From contig NZ_KQ947985.1 of NCBI RefSeq assembly GCF_001513975.1, positions 310,001-374,000 of the forward strand: a stretch of DNA of 64,000 nt, written 5' to 3'. Below the pieces are notes generated by a model. The model was not told the origin of the DNA. It saw only the letters and a program-made list of their open reading frames with translations, and made no database searches. Shown here piece after piece: positions 31,290 through 39,483 of the stretch. Both the position numbers and the translations under genes were made by a program. This stretch comes from Streptomyces curacoi. GTDB lineage: Bacteria > Actinomycetota > Actinomycetes > Streptomycetales > Streptomycetaceae. Numbering within the stretch: position 1 is the stretch's first letter; the number at the start of each line of letters is the position of its first letter.

Positions 31290-32993
31290 TCAGATGTGGG
31301 CCAGCGCCCAGAAACCCACGGCGTAGCAGGCCAGGGCCAGCAGCAGGAGCGGCACTGCCACCTTGGCGGGCGGTCCCGGGCGGCGTGCGCGGTCGCGGGC
31401 GGAGCGTCGGGCGGCGCGGTGGCCGCCGCGGCGGTGCGGCTGCGAAACCCGCGGTGCCGAAGGTGGAACCTGCGGGCTCTGAGCGGTGTACGAAGCAGTA
31501 GAGGCATCGACGCGATGGTCCGGCACCGGCGTCGGTGGCTGGGTCGGGTACTGCGGTGCGTGTGCTTGAGGGGAGGACAGGACGTGCGTGTTGTCGTAGG
31601 GGGAGGCGGGGGCGGGGGGACGGTTCGCGCCCTGTGGCTGGCCTGTCTGTCTCTGTTCCTGTGTCTGCCTTGGGGGTGGCGCCTGTGGTCGGGGTGGATG
31701 TGGCGCGTGCGAATGCGGCGGGGGTGTTGGGGTCTGAGGGGAGGAGGCGGTGGCCTGAGGCGGTGGCGGTGGCGGCGGCAGATGGAAGCTGCCGGTGTCC
31801 GACATGCTCGGAGGCTGGCGCATATGCGGTGCGGATGTGGACTCGGACGATGTGACGTCCGGGGCCGGGGCCGGCCCTGCCACGCCCTGGCGCGGATCGC
31901 TCGGGGCGGTGCCCGATCCGGTGCCTCGCAGAGCAGAGCCGGTGGCGGTCGCCACCGACCCGGTAGCTGTCGGCGCAGAGCGATTGTCACCCGGCAAGAA
32001 GCCGGTGCCCGTTGTCACAGAGCCGGTGTCAGCACTCCCCGCCGAGCCCGAGCCCGAGCCCGGGCCGAACTGCCGGGAGTCACCCCTGCTCTCCTCAAGC
32101 CCAGGCGCCGGTTTGAGCGGCCCGCCCGGCCCGAACCCTGGTGGCAGCGGCCCGATCTGGTCGAAGATCTCGATCAACTCGTCGTCGGGGCCGGGTTCCG
32201 GCAGCAGCTCGGCGGCCGAGGCAAGGGCCTTGCGCGCTCCCGTGGCCGTGCGGAACCGCGCGTGAGGATCCGGCTGCAGCAGCGAGGCCACGACCTGCCA
32301 CAGCGGGTCGGGAATGCCCTTGGGAGCCCTGGGCGTTCCGTGCTCGGTGAAGTACTGGACGAGCGCCTTGGCGTCCGGTTTGGCGCCCTCCAGCAGATAC
32401 AGCGCGACCAGCCCTACGGCGAACAGGTCGGCGGGGAAGTCCGGTTCCGCGCCCATCAGTTGCTCCGGCGCGAGGTAACCGGGCGTTCCCACCACGAGGT
32501 TGGTCTCGGTCAGGCGGGGCTCGCCCAGCCGCATGGCGATGCCGAAGTCGGACAGACGCAGTCGCGGGCGGCCTGTGCCGGTGGCTTCGAGAAGCACGTT
32601 GGCGGGCTTGATGTCGCGGTGGACGACACCCTCCGCGTGCACCGCGGCCAGCCCGGCGAGGAGCTGGTCGAGGAGCGTGCAGACGAAGGAGGGCGGCAAG
32701 GGGCCGTAGTCCCCGATGAGATGGACCAGCGAACCGCCGGCCACCAGGTCCATGGTGAACAGGACCTTGTCGTCGTCGGCGGCCCAGCTGGCGGGCGCGA
32801 GCACATGGGGGTGATCGATCCGCAGGGCCTGCTCGCGGACGAACCGCAGCAGCGAGTGCGCGTCGCTCTGCTGCAGCACCTTGGCGGCCACATACCGGCG
32901 GCGGCGGTGGTCCCAGGCACGCCAGACGGCGCCGACGCCGCCGCGTCCGATCGGGTCGACCAGTTCGTACCGGCCGGCGAAGACCTCACCCAT
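31290..32993 (-). CDS. Tail-anchored serine/threonine protein kinase
   Basis: 567 residues. The N-terminal kinase domain (about 10-270) has GRGGVGAVWRAWD, the ATP lysine in VAAKVLQ, the catalytic loop VHRDIKPANVLLE and LSDFGIAMRLGE, so it should be active. A long Pro/Ser/Thr/Gly-rich linker follows, and the last 24 residues (AVPLLLLALACYAVGFWALA) form a membrane helix with nothing outside. Unlike PknB it has no extracellular sensor. ATG 32993 has GGGGAGGAG in front; the open upstream frame is not conserved. Confidence 0.92.
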   Translation of the reverse strand: MGEVFAGRYELVDPIGRGGVGAVWRAWDHRRRRYVAAKVLQQSDAHSLLRFVREQALRIDHPHVLAPASWAADDDKVLFTMDLVAGGSLVHLIGDYGPLPPSFVCTLLDQLLAGLAAVHAEGVVHRDIKPANVLLEATGTGRPRLRLSDFGIAMRLGEPRLTETNLVVGTPGYLAPEQLMGAEPDFPADLFAVGLVALYLLEGAKPDAKALVQYFTEHGTPRAPKGIPDPLWQVVASLLQPDPHARFRTATGARKALASAAELLPEPGPDDELIEIFDQIGPLPPGFGPGGPLKPAPGLEESRGDSRQFGPGSGSGSAGSADTGSVTTGTGFLPGDNRSAPTATGSVATATGSALRGTGSGTAPSDPRQGVAGPAPAPDVTSSESTSAPHMRQPPSMSDTGSFHLPPPPPPPQATASSPQTPTPPPHSHAPHPPRPQAPPPRQTQEQRQTGQPQGANRPPAPASPYDNTHVLSSPQAHAPQYPTQPPTPVPDHRVDASTASYTAQSPQVPPSAPRVSQPHRRGGHRAARRSARDRARRPGPPAKVAVPLLLLALACYAVGFWALAHI

Positions 32994-33250
32994 GGCTGTG
33001 CGTCGCTCCTCCCCCTCCGCTTTCCCCCTTGCTTCCCCCTCGACGAGCGATACGACTCCCCCTCGCTCACTCCCCTTCGCGGTTCCCCCTGGCATTTCCT
33101 CGGTAAGAGACCCGCCCCCGTCGGGATCTCACCGTGACGGCCAGGCCACCCGCGTGACCTCGCCAGTGGGCCGCACGCCCCCGTGTCCCCCCCCACGACC
33201 TTGGCCGTCGGCCCGGCTGCCGAACCCCCTTCGGTGACCGGGCCTCGGGT

Positions 33251-33799
33251 TCAGTTCTGGTGGGACTGGTAGTGCGCGACCGCGTCGGAGGTGCGGCCCG
33301 CGCCGTACACCCGGAGGAACTCTGCCAGTTCCGGGTGGCTGGGGGCGAGGGTGTCCGCGGCCTCGAGGATGTCTCCGGCGGCCGCCACCGAGCGCAGCAG
33401 CGACTGAATCTCACGGACCACCCGCTTGACCGTGGGCGCTCCCGAACTGCTCGTCGTCTGTGTGGTGTTGCTGAGCACCGACCCCCCCTGCGACTTCTTG
33501 ATCTCCTCCATGCGATCGGTGGCCTCGGCGGCGCTCACGCTGCCGTCCGCGACCTGCCCCGCCAGGTCCTGCAGCAGCTGCACCCGCTGGACCACGGCGG
33601 GATTGCCGATCTTCGCCCGCTGGCCGCTCATCAGCTGCGACAGCATCGGTGCGGACAGTCCCAGTACCCCCGCGAGACGAGCCTGGTTGAGACCAAGATC
33701 GTCGATGAGCTTACGGAAGAGCGCCCCCAGCGGCTCTCCGTACCAGTTCCGCTGCAGTTCCCGCGCTCTTGCGGTCGCTTCCTGCTGTGCGGCGTCCAT
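33251..33799 (-). CDS. XRE-type helix-turn-helix DNA-binding protein
   Basis: 182 residues. The N-terminal helix-turn-helix (about 28-60: LNQARLAGVLGLSAPMLSQL) is followed by MSGQRAKIGNPAVVQRVQLL and a C-terminal helical domain with SHPELAEFLRVYG. ATG 33799 is preceded by GGGGAGACG; a longer frame to 33859 lacks conservation. It follows tRNA-Ala on the opposite strand and precedes the kinase, an arrangement kept in Streptomyces. Its targets are unknown. Confidence 0.88.
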   Translation of the reverse strand: MDAAQQEATARARELQRNWYGEPLGALFRKLIDDLGLNQARLAGVLGLSAPMLSQLMSGQRAKIGNPAVVQRVQLLQDLAGQVADGSVSAAEATDRMEEIKKSQGGSVLSNTTQTTSSSGAPTVKRVVREIQSLLRSVAAAGDILEAADTLAPSHPELAEFLRVYGAGRTSDAVAHYQSHQN

Positions 33800-33980
33800 T
33801 GCGTCTCCCCATCGCTTCCCCAAAAACCGCGGTTCGCTGTAGCGAACCACGCCGAGCATCTTACGGAGAGTGGTCGTTCATCGGGACCCCTAATCTTTTT
33901 GCGAGATACCGGGGGCGACCCGGTACTCTGGTCTGCGACGCCCGCCGGAGTGTGGTTCTTCCGGTCGGACGCTCCTCTTC

Positions 33981-34053
33981 GGGGCCTTAGCTCAGTTGGT
34001 AGAGCGCTGTCTTTGCATGGCAGATGTCAGGGGTTCGACTCCCCTAGGCTCCA
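33981..34053 (+). tRNA. tRNA-Ala(TGC)
   Basis: 73 nt. Acceptor GGGGCCT pairs with AGGCTCC (one G-U), the D arm is GCTCAGTTGGTAGAGC, the anticodon TGC is at 34014-34016, and the T arm contains GGTTCGACTCC. A TACTCT hexamer at 33924-33929 may be its -10. Confidence 0.97.
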
Positions 34054-34061
34054 CACCTCGG

Positions 34062-34098
34062 ACCGGTCAGACGCCCTCGCGGGCCTCTGGCCGGTTTT
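34062..34098 (+). terminator. Terminator of tRNA-Ala
   Basis: A 10-bp outer stem (34062-34071 with 34086-34095, one G-U), a C/C mismatch, a 4-bp inner stem and a TCGC loop, then TTT. Confidence 0.88.
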
Positions 34099-34414
34099 CG
34101 TATGCCCTGATCGCCCTAAGGGCGCCACTGGAGTGACCTGCGTCACGTCGCAGGGAGAGGGTGCCGTTGCGGATGTTTGCGCAAATTTGGCGGTGGCGTG
34201 AAGTCCGGGTGGTGGTTGCGCAGGCGGCCGACGCGACGCCGGGGTGGCGCGCTCCAGTGGGGAGACCTTGTGTGAGCTGGCGAGAAAGCGATCAGGTAAT
34301 CAGATGGATGCGCTCCGTCAAGAAAGCGTGTGCGGGCCTTGCACACACAGGCCGTTGCAAACGTCATCGTGGGCGGAGGGCGTAAACAGGCCCCGTTCCG
34401 AGGCCGCCGGGGGT

Positions 34415-34428
34415 GTTCCACGTGAAAC
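34415..34428. other. Degenerate parS-like site
   Basis: GTTCCACGTGAAAC differs from parS at one base and keeps the outer T...A. It lies about 18 kb right of oriC, on the opposite side from the main parS group. Confidence 0.65.
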
Positions 34429-34430
34429 AT

Positions 34431-34471
34431 CGCCGTGGGGCGGGAGACCTCAAGTCTCCCGCCCCACGGCG
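34431..34471 (-). terminator. Terminator after the DUF5324 gene
   Basis: Perfect 18-bp stem (34431-34448 with 34454-34471) and a 5-nt loop CTCAA, 34 bp beyond the DUF5324 stop. No U-run. Confidence 0.82.
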
Positions 34472-34505
34472 TAGTTCGACGTGCAGGCCGTCACCGGCCT
34501 TCACA

Positions 34506-35231
34506 TCACGGGCCCTCGTCGCGCCGGGCCGCTTCCTCCTCGGCCTCCTTCTCCTCGACCTCGGGGTCGAGGACCGACTGGCCGGTGCCGTCCACCGAGG
34601 TGAGACGGCCCGACTCAGGGACCTCGGTCGCGGCGGGAGGCTCGACCAACCAGTCCGGGTTGGCCTGCTTGTCCCACCACTTCCAGGCGGCGAAAGCACC
34701 GCCCGCCAGAGCGCCGAGCACCGCCAGCGTCTTCACGGCACGGCCGGCCTTGGCGCGCCGCTGATGCTTACGGGCCAGCTTCTGGATCTCCTTCGGCGAA
34801 ATCTGACCGCGCAACGCGGCCAGCGCGGCGGCACCGCGCGCGGCGGCCTCGCCCTTGACTGGCCCGGCCGCGGCCATCGCCTGCTCAATCCTCGGCCGGG
34901 AATAGTCGGCAGCCTGCCGGGCTGCCTGCCGGGCTGCCTGGCGGGTACGGGCGGCGGCCTCATGAGCGGCCTGGTCGACCTTCGGCGGCACATGCGAACG
35001 CGCCTGAACCAGGCGCGGCGCGACATGCGTGCCGTACTGCAGGCGGGCCTGCGCGCGGGCCTGCTCGGTGGCCAGCGACACCTTCGGCGCGAGCCGTACG
35101 CGTGCCTCGTGTGCGTAGTGGGCGGCCCTGTCCTTGGCGGTGTCGGCGTAGGGCGCCACCACTTCCGCGGCGTGCAGCACGCTGCCCTTCGCCGAGCCGG
35201 TCGCGGCGCGCACGCTGTCGATGCGGGTCAC
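34506..35231 (-). CDS. DUF5324 family protein
   Basis: 241 residues. An Ala/Arg/Gln-rich helical N-terminal half (about 1-130, TRQAARQAARQAAD) looks like a long amphipathic helix. A short membrane helix (about 168-188, TLAVLGALAGGAFAAWKWW) and an acidic tail (EVEEKEAEEEAARRDEG) follow. This Streptomyces family (DUF5324) has no assigned function. GTG 35231 follows GAGGAGGAGG. Confidence 0.85.
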   Translation of the reverse strand: MTRIDSVRAATGSAKGSVLHAAEVVAPYADTAKDRAAHYAHEARVRLAPKVSLATEQARAQARLQYGTHVAPRLVQARSHVPPKVDQAAHEAAARTRQAARQAARQAADYSRPRIEQAMAAAGPVKGEAAARGAAALAALRGQISPKEIQKLARKHQRRAKAGRAVKTLAVLGALAGGAFAAWKWWDKQANPDWLVEPPAATEVPESGRLTSVDGTGQSVLDPEVEEKEAEEEAARRDEGP

Positions 35232-35559
35232 GGGTTCCTCCTCCTCGGTGGCGTACGGTATTTCGACTTTCCACCCTTTTACGGATCATGCCTGTCCGAC
35301 CGCTCCGCGGCATATGAAGACAGGCATATGGGTGCCGATGGAGTTGATCGAGTGCAATAGCGGATCAATGCGGGGCAACGGGAGCTTGTCGTCGACAATG
35401 CCACGGATCGGCGCGCCGCGCCCCCCGTCCCGTGACTACTCGAGCAGTTTTCTGCAAGGGGATCGGCCCAGCCGCACACCGATGAACGAGCGTCGGGCGA
35501 CGTACGCCGCCGTCCATGCGAGGATCGGGGGGTCACAGGAAGACAACGGAAGGCAGATC
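35232..35559. promoter_or_regulatory. Divergent region between DUF5324 and the cyclophilin gene
   Basis: 328 bp with no supported gene. It holds a 9-bp inverted repeat ATGCCTGTC/GACAGGCAT (35288-35296 with 35319-35327) and a direct GGCATATG repeat (35309, 35323). No promoter hexamers could be assigned with confidence. Confidence 0.4.
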
Positions 35560-36093
35560 GTGGCTGAGCAGCTCTACGCCACCCTGAAGACCAACCACGG
35601 CGACATTGAGGTCCGGCTCCTCCCGAACCACGCGCCGGAGACGGTCAGGAACTTCGTCGAGCTCGCCAAGGGCGAGCGTGAGTGGACGAACCCCGCCACC
35701 GGCGAGAAGTCCACGGCCAAGCTCTACGACGGCACGGTCTTCCACCGGGTCATCAGCGGCTTCATGATCCAGGGCGGTGACCCGCTGGGCAACGGCACCG
35801 GCGGTCCCGGCTACCAGTTCAAGGACGAGTTCCACCCGGACCTCTCCTTCGACAAGCCCTACCTGCTGGCCATGGCCAACGCCGGACCGGGCACCAACGG
35901 CTCGCAGTTCTTCATCACCGTCTCCCCGACGACGTGGCTGAACCGCAAGCACACCATCTTCGGTGAGGTCATCGACGGCGCCAGCCAGAAGGTCGTCGAC
36001 TCCATCGCGACCACCCAGACCAACCCGCGCACCGACCGCCCGCTCAACGACGTCGTCATCGAGTCGGTCGTCATCGAGGAACGCCAGGGCTGA
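35560..36093 (+). CDS. ppiA: Peptidyl-prolyl cis-trans isomerase (cyclophilin type)
   Basis: 177 residues. The cyclophilin signature FHRVISGFMIQGGDPLGNG and the active-site block MANAGPGTNGSQFFIT are intact, and the catalytic Arg lies in FHRV. There is no signal peptide, so it acts in the cytoplasm. GTG 35560 has CGGAAGG in front; the frame is open far upstream without conservation. The gene follows DUF5324 and precedes a rhomboid gene, the order of the mycobacterial ppiA locus. Confidence 0.94.
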   Translation: MAEQLYATLKTNHGDIEVRLLPNHAPETVRNFVELAKGEREWTNPATGEKSTAKLYDGTVFHRVISGFMIQGGDPLGNGTGGPGYQFKDEFHPDLSFDKPYLLAMANAGPGTNGSQFFITVSPTTWLNRKHTIFGEVIDGASQKVVDSIATTQTNPRTDRPLNDVVIESVVIEERQG

Positions 36094-36120
36094 GCCCGAT
36101 ACCTCCCGCAGGGAACCAAA

Positions 36121-36152
36121 CGCCCCGCTCATCCGTAAGGATGAGCGGGGCG
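36121..36152 (+). terminator. Terminator after ppiA
   Basis: Perfect 14-bp stem CGCCCCGCTCATCC/GGATGAGCGGGGCG with a GTAA loop, 28 bp past the stop. No U-run. Confidence 0.82.
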
Positions 36153-36194
36153 ATGCGTGAGGCGTGCATCGCGTACGACGACCTAGGGGACCCC

Positions 36195-37082
36195 ATGGAC
36201 CAGCCGGCAGGCAGCTCGCAGGACGCACAGAGCCTGCCCGTCTGCTACCGCCACCCGGACCGCGAGACCGGCATCAGCTGCACCCGCTGCGAGCGGCCGA
36301 TCTGCCCGGAATGCATGGTCAGCGCGTCCGTCGGCTTCCAGTGCCCCGAATGCGTGCGCAACGGCTCCGGCACCGGACACGCCCCCAGCGCCTCCCGCCC
36401 CCGCACCCTCGCCGGCGGCACCGTCACCACCGACCCCCGCCTCGTGACCAAGGTCCTGATCGGCATCTGCCTCGCCGTGTTCCTGGCCCAGCTGTCGATG
36501 GGCGACCCCTTCACCGACCGCTTCGACCTCATGGGACGCGCCTACGTGTCGGAACTCGGTGACTTCGAAGGCGTCGCGGAGGGCCAGTGGTACCGGCTGC
36601 TGACGTCGATGTTCCTGCACGGCAGCTACATCCACATCCTGTTCAACATGCTCAGCCTGTGGTGGATCGGCGGTCCTCTCGAAGCCGCTCTCGGCCGGAT
36701 CCGCTACATCGCGCTCTATGTCGTCTCCGGCCTCGCGGGCAGCGCGCTCACCTATCTCATCGCGGCCCAGAACCAGTCCTCGCTCGGCGCCTCCGGTGCC
36801 ATCTTCGGGCTCTTCGGCGCCACCGCGGTGCTCATGCGCCGACTCCAGTACGACATGCGCCCGGTCATCGCCCTGCTCGTGATCAACCTGATCTTCACCT
36901 TCGGCCTGGCGCAGATCGCCTGGCAGGCGCACATCGGCGGCCTGGTCGCGGGTGTGCTCGTCGGCTACGCCATGGTCCACGCCCCGCGCGAGCACCGCAC
37001 CCTCGTGCAGTACGGAACCTGCGCGCTCGTACTGGCCGCCGTAGTGCTCTTGACGCTGCTCAGGACGGCTCAGCTCACCTGA
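36195..37082 (+). CDS. Rhomboid family intramembrane serine protease with zinc-binding N-terminus
   Basis: 295 residues. A B-box-like zinc module opens the protein (CYRHPDRETGISCTRCERPI, then CPECM and CPECV; about residues 16-58). The six-helix rhomboid domain has the catalytic serine in GASGAIFGLFG and the histidine in AHIGGLVAGVLVG. It cleaves membrane proteins within the bilayer; substrates are unknown. ATG 36195 after AGGGGA is chosen over the upstream ATG at 36153 because conservation starts here. A DnaA-box cluster follows. Confidence 0.93.
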   Translation: MDQPAGSSQDAQSLPVCYRHPDRETGISCTRCERPICPECMVSASVGFQCPECVRNGSGTGHAPSASRPRTLAGGTVTTDPRLVTKVLIGICLAVFLAQLSMGDPFTDRFDLMGRAYVSELGDFEGVAEGQWYRLLTSMFLHGSYIHILFNMLSLWWIGGPLEAALGRIRYIALYVVSGLAGSALTYLIAAQNQSSLGASGAIFGLFGATAVLMRRLQYDMRPVIALLVINLIFTFGLAQIAWQAHIGGLVAGVLVGYAMVHAPREHRTLVQYGTCALVLAAVVLLTLLRTAQLT

Positions 37083-37091
37083 CGTACCCGG

Positions 37092-37303
37092 TTGTCCACA
37101 GCGTGTGGCGGATCTTGTGCACGCTGTGCGGGAACAACTGTGCCCCCTGTCACTGACCCGTGTTTCCGCAGGTCAGGCAGGGGGCGAACAAGTTTTCGGG
37201 AGTCGGTGTCGACCGGTAGTTCCGTCACACCGGCGTCAACGCTCGGCGGGTTATCCACAGATCGTCTTTCTTTTTCAACACTGTGGAAAACGGCTGTGGA
37301 TAA
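37092..37303. other. DnaA-box cluster outside oriC
   Basis: TTGTCCACA (37092-37100), TTATCCACA (37251-37259), TGTGGAAAA (37282-37290, inverted) and TGTGGATAA (37295-37303, inverted) in the 280-bp gap between the rhomboid and crgA genes, about 21 kb from oriC. Streptomyces DnaA-box clusters outside oriC have been reported to titrate DnaA; this may be one. Confidence 0.7.
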
Positions 37304-37362
37304 CTCAGTGGATAGCCCTGGGCAGAGCTGAGTTCACCACGACGGAACCGCCTCTTCGCCCG

Positions 37363-37617
37363 CTACTTCCACTGTGTGGAGACGCCGAATCCGGCGGCGA
37401 TGAAGCCGAAGCCCACGACGATGTTCCAGTTGCCCAGCGCGTCGATGGGCAGTGAACCGTCGGTCACATAGAAGACGACGATCCAGGCGAGGCCGATGAG
37501 GAACATGGCCAGCATCACGGGGGCCACCCAGGCGCGGCTGTTCAGCTTGATGGCGGTCGCCTGCTTCGACGACGGCGGCGTGTAGTCGGCCTTCTTGCGG
37601 ATACGTGACTTCGGCAC
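37363..37617 (-). CDS. crgA: Cell division protein CrgA
   Basis: 84 residues, the usual CrgA length. A basic N-terminus ([18 protein letters not shown]) is followed by two membrane helices ([20 protein letters not shown] and [17 protein letters not shown]). CrgA coordinates septum placement with FtsZ during aerial-hypha septation and binds wall-synthesis proteins. GTG 37617 follows AGGAGAG. It stands next to the DnaA-box cluster. Confidence 0.95.
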   Translation of the reverse strand: MPKSRIRKKADYTPPSSKQATAIKLNSRAWVAPVMLAMFLIGLAWIVVFYVTDGSLPIDALGNWNIVVGFGFIAAGFGVSTQWK

Positions 37618-37758
37618 GAGGGTCTCTCCTGTCGATGCGCTGCGTGGCCGCGCAGGGAACTGTGGCTGGCTCGGGGCAGCGTACAAGGGGACTCTGATTG
37701 CTCCCCCGGGCGTCCGTTAGCGTAGTGCTTCCGTGGCGCTGAAGGAGATAAGGGTACG

Positions 37759-38535
37759 TTGAGCAATTCTGCCGACTCTCCCGGGACGGGATCCAGTCCT
37801 GTCCGCAACCGCTTCCGGCCGGTGCGGGTGCTGACCGCGGCTGTCTTCGCTCTCGCGGGTCTCATTTTCTTCACCAGTTTCAATACGGCCAAGGGCACCA
37901 ATATCCGTACGGATGCCTCGCTCCTGAAGCTTTCGGACCTCATCCAGGAGCGCAGCCACGAGAACCGCGAGCTCAACGAGTCCAATGCGGCGCTGCGCGG
38001 TGACGTCGAGGCGCTGGCCGAGCGGGACGACGGCAGTACCAAGGCCGAGGACGACAAGCTGGCGGCGCTGGAGAAGAGCGCGGGCACCCAGAAGCTGACG
38101 GGCGAGGCGATCACCGTCACCCTCAATGACGCCCCGCCGGACGCGACCGCCAAGCTTCCGGGTTATCCCGAGCCGCAGCCGGACTACCTGGTCATCCATC
38201 AGCAGGATCTCCAGGCGGTGGTCAACGCGCTGTGGGAGAGCGGTGCCAAGGGGATCAAGGTCATGGACCAGCGGCTGATCTCCACCAGCGCCGTGCGGTG
38301 CGTGGGCAACACGCTGATCCTGCAGGGCCGGGTCTACTCACCGCCGTACAAGATCACGGCGGTCGGTGATCCGGAGAAGATGCAGAAGGCGCTCGCGGCG
38401 TCTCGGGCGATCCAGAACTACATGGTGTACGTCAATGTCTACGGCCTCGGCTGGAAAGTGACCGAGGACGGGACGGTGACTCTGCCGGGCTACTCGGGCA
38501 CAGTGGATCTGCAGTACGCCAAGCCCGTGGAGTGA
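37759..38535 (+). CDS. DUF881 family membrane protein
   Basis: 258 residues. An N-terminal membrane helix (about 20-40), a short coiled coil (LIQERSHENRELNESNAALR), then a DUF881 domain with VIHQQDLQAVVNALWESGA and the closing VNVYGLGWKV. DUF881 proteins occur near division and sporulation genes; the function is unknown. The start appears to be TTG 37759 with AAGGAG and AAGGG upstream. It leads a plus-strand run of sortase genes. Confidence 0.9.
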   Translation: MSNSADSPGTGSSPVRNRFRPVRVLTAAVFALAGLIFFTSFNTAKGTNIRTDASLLKLSDLIQERSHENRELNESNAALRGDVEALAERDDGSTKAEDDKLAALEKSAGTQKLTGEAITVTLNDAPPDATAKLPGYPEPQPDYLVIHQQDLQAVVNALWESGAKGIKVMDQRLISTSAVRCVGNTLILQGRVYSPPYKITAVGDPEKMQKALAASRAIQNYMVYVNVYGLGWKVTEDGTVTLPGYSGTVDLQYAKPVE

Positions 38536-38554
38536 GTCTTCTCTGGAGCTGCCG

Positions 38555-39268
38555 GTGCGTGTCGTCGTCAGGACCGTCAGCGAACTGTTCATCACCGCCG
38601 GCACCGTGATCGTTCTTTTCGTCGTCTATGTGCTCTTCTGGACCGGCGTGAAGGCCGACAACGTCATGGACGACCAGATCGACCAGTTGCAGGAGCAGTG
38701 GGCACAGGGAGCCGTACGGCCGACGGCTCCGGCAGCGGGGGGCGCCGTGAGCCCGGGGGAGAGCGCCGACGCGAGCCCGCCGGAGCCCGCTCCCTACACC
38801 GCGGACGAACCCTTCGCGATCATGTACATCCCGCGCCTTGGTTTCACGTGGAACAAGCCGGTCCTCGAAGGCACCGCCACCAAGACCCTCAAGAAGGGCC
38901 TCGGCCACTACGCGAACACCGCCCAGCTCGGCCAGAAGGGCAACTTCTCGGTTGCCGGTCATCGGCGGACGTACGGCGATCCGTTCAAGGACTTCCCGAG
39001 GCTGCGGCCGGGCGATGCGGTGGTGCTGACGGACGGAACGACCTGGTTCACGTATCGGATCGACAAAGGCCCCTACAAAACGCTGCCCACGGACATTGAG
39101 GTGATCGACCCTGTGCCACGTAAGTCGGGGTACACACGTGAAGGCCGCTATCTGACCCTGACCACGTGCGATCCGGAGTGGGGGCACAGTCATCGGTTGA
39201 TCGTGTGGGCACATCTGGACTCCACACAGCCTGTGGAGGCCGGGAAACCGGAGGCGTTGCGCCGTTAG
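38555..39268 (+). CDS. Class E sortase (first of three)
   Basis: 237 residues with an N-terminal membrane anchor (LFITAGTVIVLFVVYVLFW) and a sortase domain: catalytic His in VAGHRRTYGDPF (about 134), Cys in LTTCDPEW (about 204) and Arg in HSHRLIVW. Class E sortases attach LAxTG proteins to peptidoglycan. GTG 38555 lies 19 bp after the DUF881 stop. A parS-like site is read inside it (38841-38854). Confidence 0.93.
   Translation: MRVVVRTVSELFITAGTVIVLFVVYVLFWTGVKADNVMDDQIDQLQEQWAQGAVRPTAPAAGGAVSPGESADASPPEPAPYTADEPFAIMYIPRLGFTWNKPVLEGTATKTLKKGLGHYANTAQLGQKGNFSVAGHRRTYGDPFKDFPRLRPGDAVVLTDGTTWFTYRIDKGPYKTLPTDIEVIDPVPRKSGYTREGRYLTLTTCDPEWGHSHRLIVWAHLDSTQPVEAGKPEALRR
38841..38854. other. Degenerate parS-like site in a sortase gene
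   Basis: GTTTCACGTGGAAC differs from parS at one base. It is coding sequence (FTWN), so it could be chance or a weak ParB site. Confidence 0.45.
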
Positions 39269-39321
39269 TCTGTTGGCTGTACGGCGTGAGTCTGGTGCCG
39301 TGGTGCGACGGAAGGGACGGC

Positions 39322-39483
39322 ATGTACGGCTGGATCTGGCGGCATCTGCCGGGGAACGCGTGGGTGAAGGCGCTGATTTCACTCGCGCTGGTCGTGGCCG
39401 TGGTCTACGTCCTCTTCAACTACGTCTTCCCGTGGGCCGAACCGCTGCTGCCCTTCAACGATGTGACGGTGGACAACCAGTGA
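39322..39483 (+). CDS. Small single-pass membrane protein
   Basis: 53 residues with a central hydrophobic helix (WVKALISLALVVAVVYVLFN) and aromatic N-terminus MYGWIWRHLPGN. ATG 39322 follows GGAAGGG. The stop overlaps the next gene's GTG (GTGA), so it is translated with the glutamine amidotransferase. The type is conserved next to pabA-like genes in Streptomyces; its role is unknown. Confidence 0.82.
   Translation: MYGWIWRHLPGNAWVKALISLALVVAVVYVLFNYVFPWAEPLLPFNDVTVDNQ

Larger units (their letters stand above)
34099..34505. other. Gene-poor gap with a parS-like site and small palindromes
   Basis: About 400 bp with no convincing gene; the open frames are Arg/Pro-rich. It holds a perfect palindrome TTTGCGCAAA (34176-34185), an inverted repeat GTGTGC/GCACAC (34328-34346), a degenerate parS (34415-34428) and an 18-bp terminator stem. 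Confidence 0.6.

Noticed and set aside
32307..32335. GGGAAT-N19-GTT resembling a sigma-R promoter
   Set aside because: Wrong spacing and located inside the kinase gene without a downstream gene on that strand.
27067..34053. Possible integrated element between tRNA-Ile and tRNA-Ala
   Set aside because: No integrase, no duplicated tRNA 3' end and conserved Streptomyces genes in the interval; only the VOC/ATPase patch looks acquired.
34143..34430. Frames in the tRNA-Ala to DUF5324 gap on both strands
   Set aside because: Arg/Pro-rich sequence, one of them starting inside the parS-like palindrome; no coding signature.
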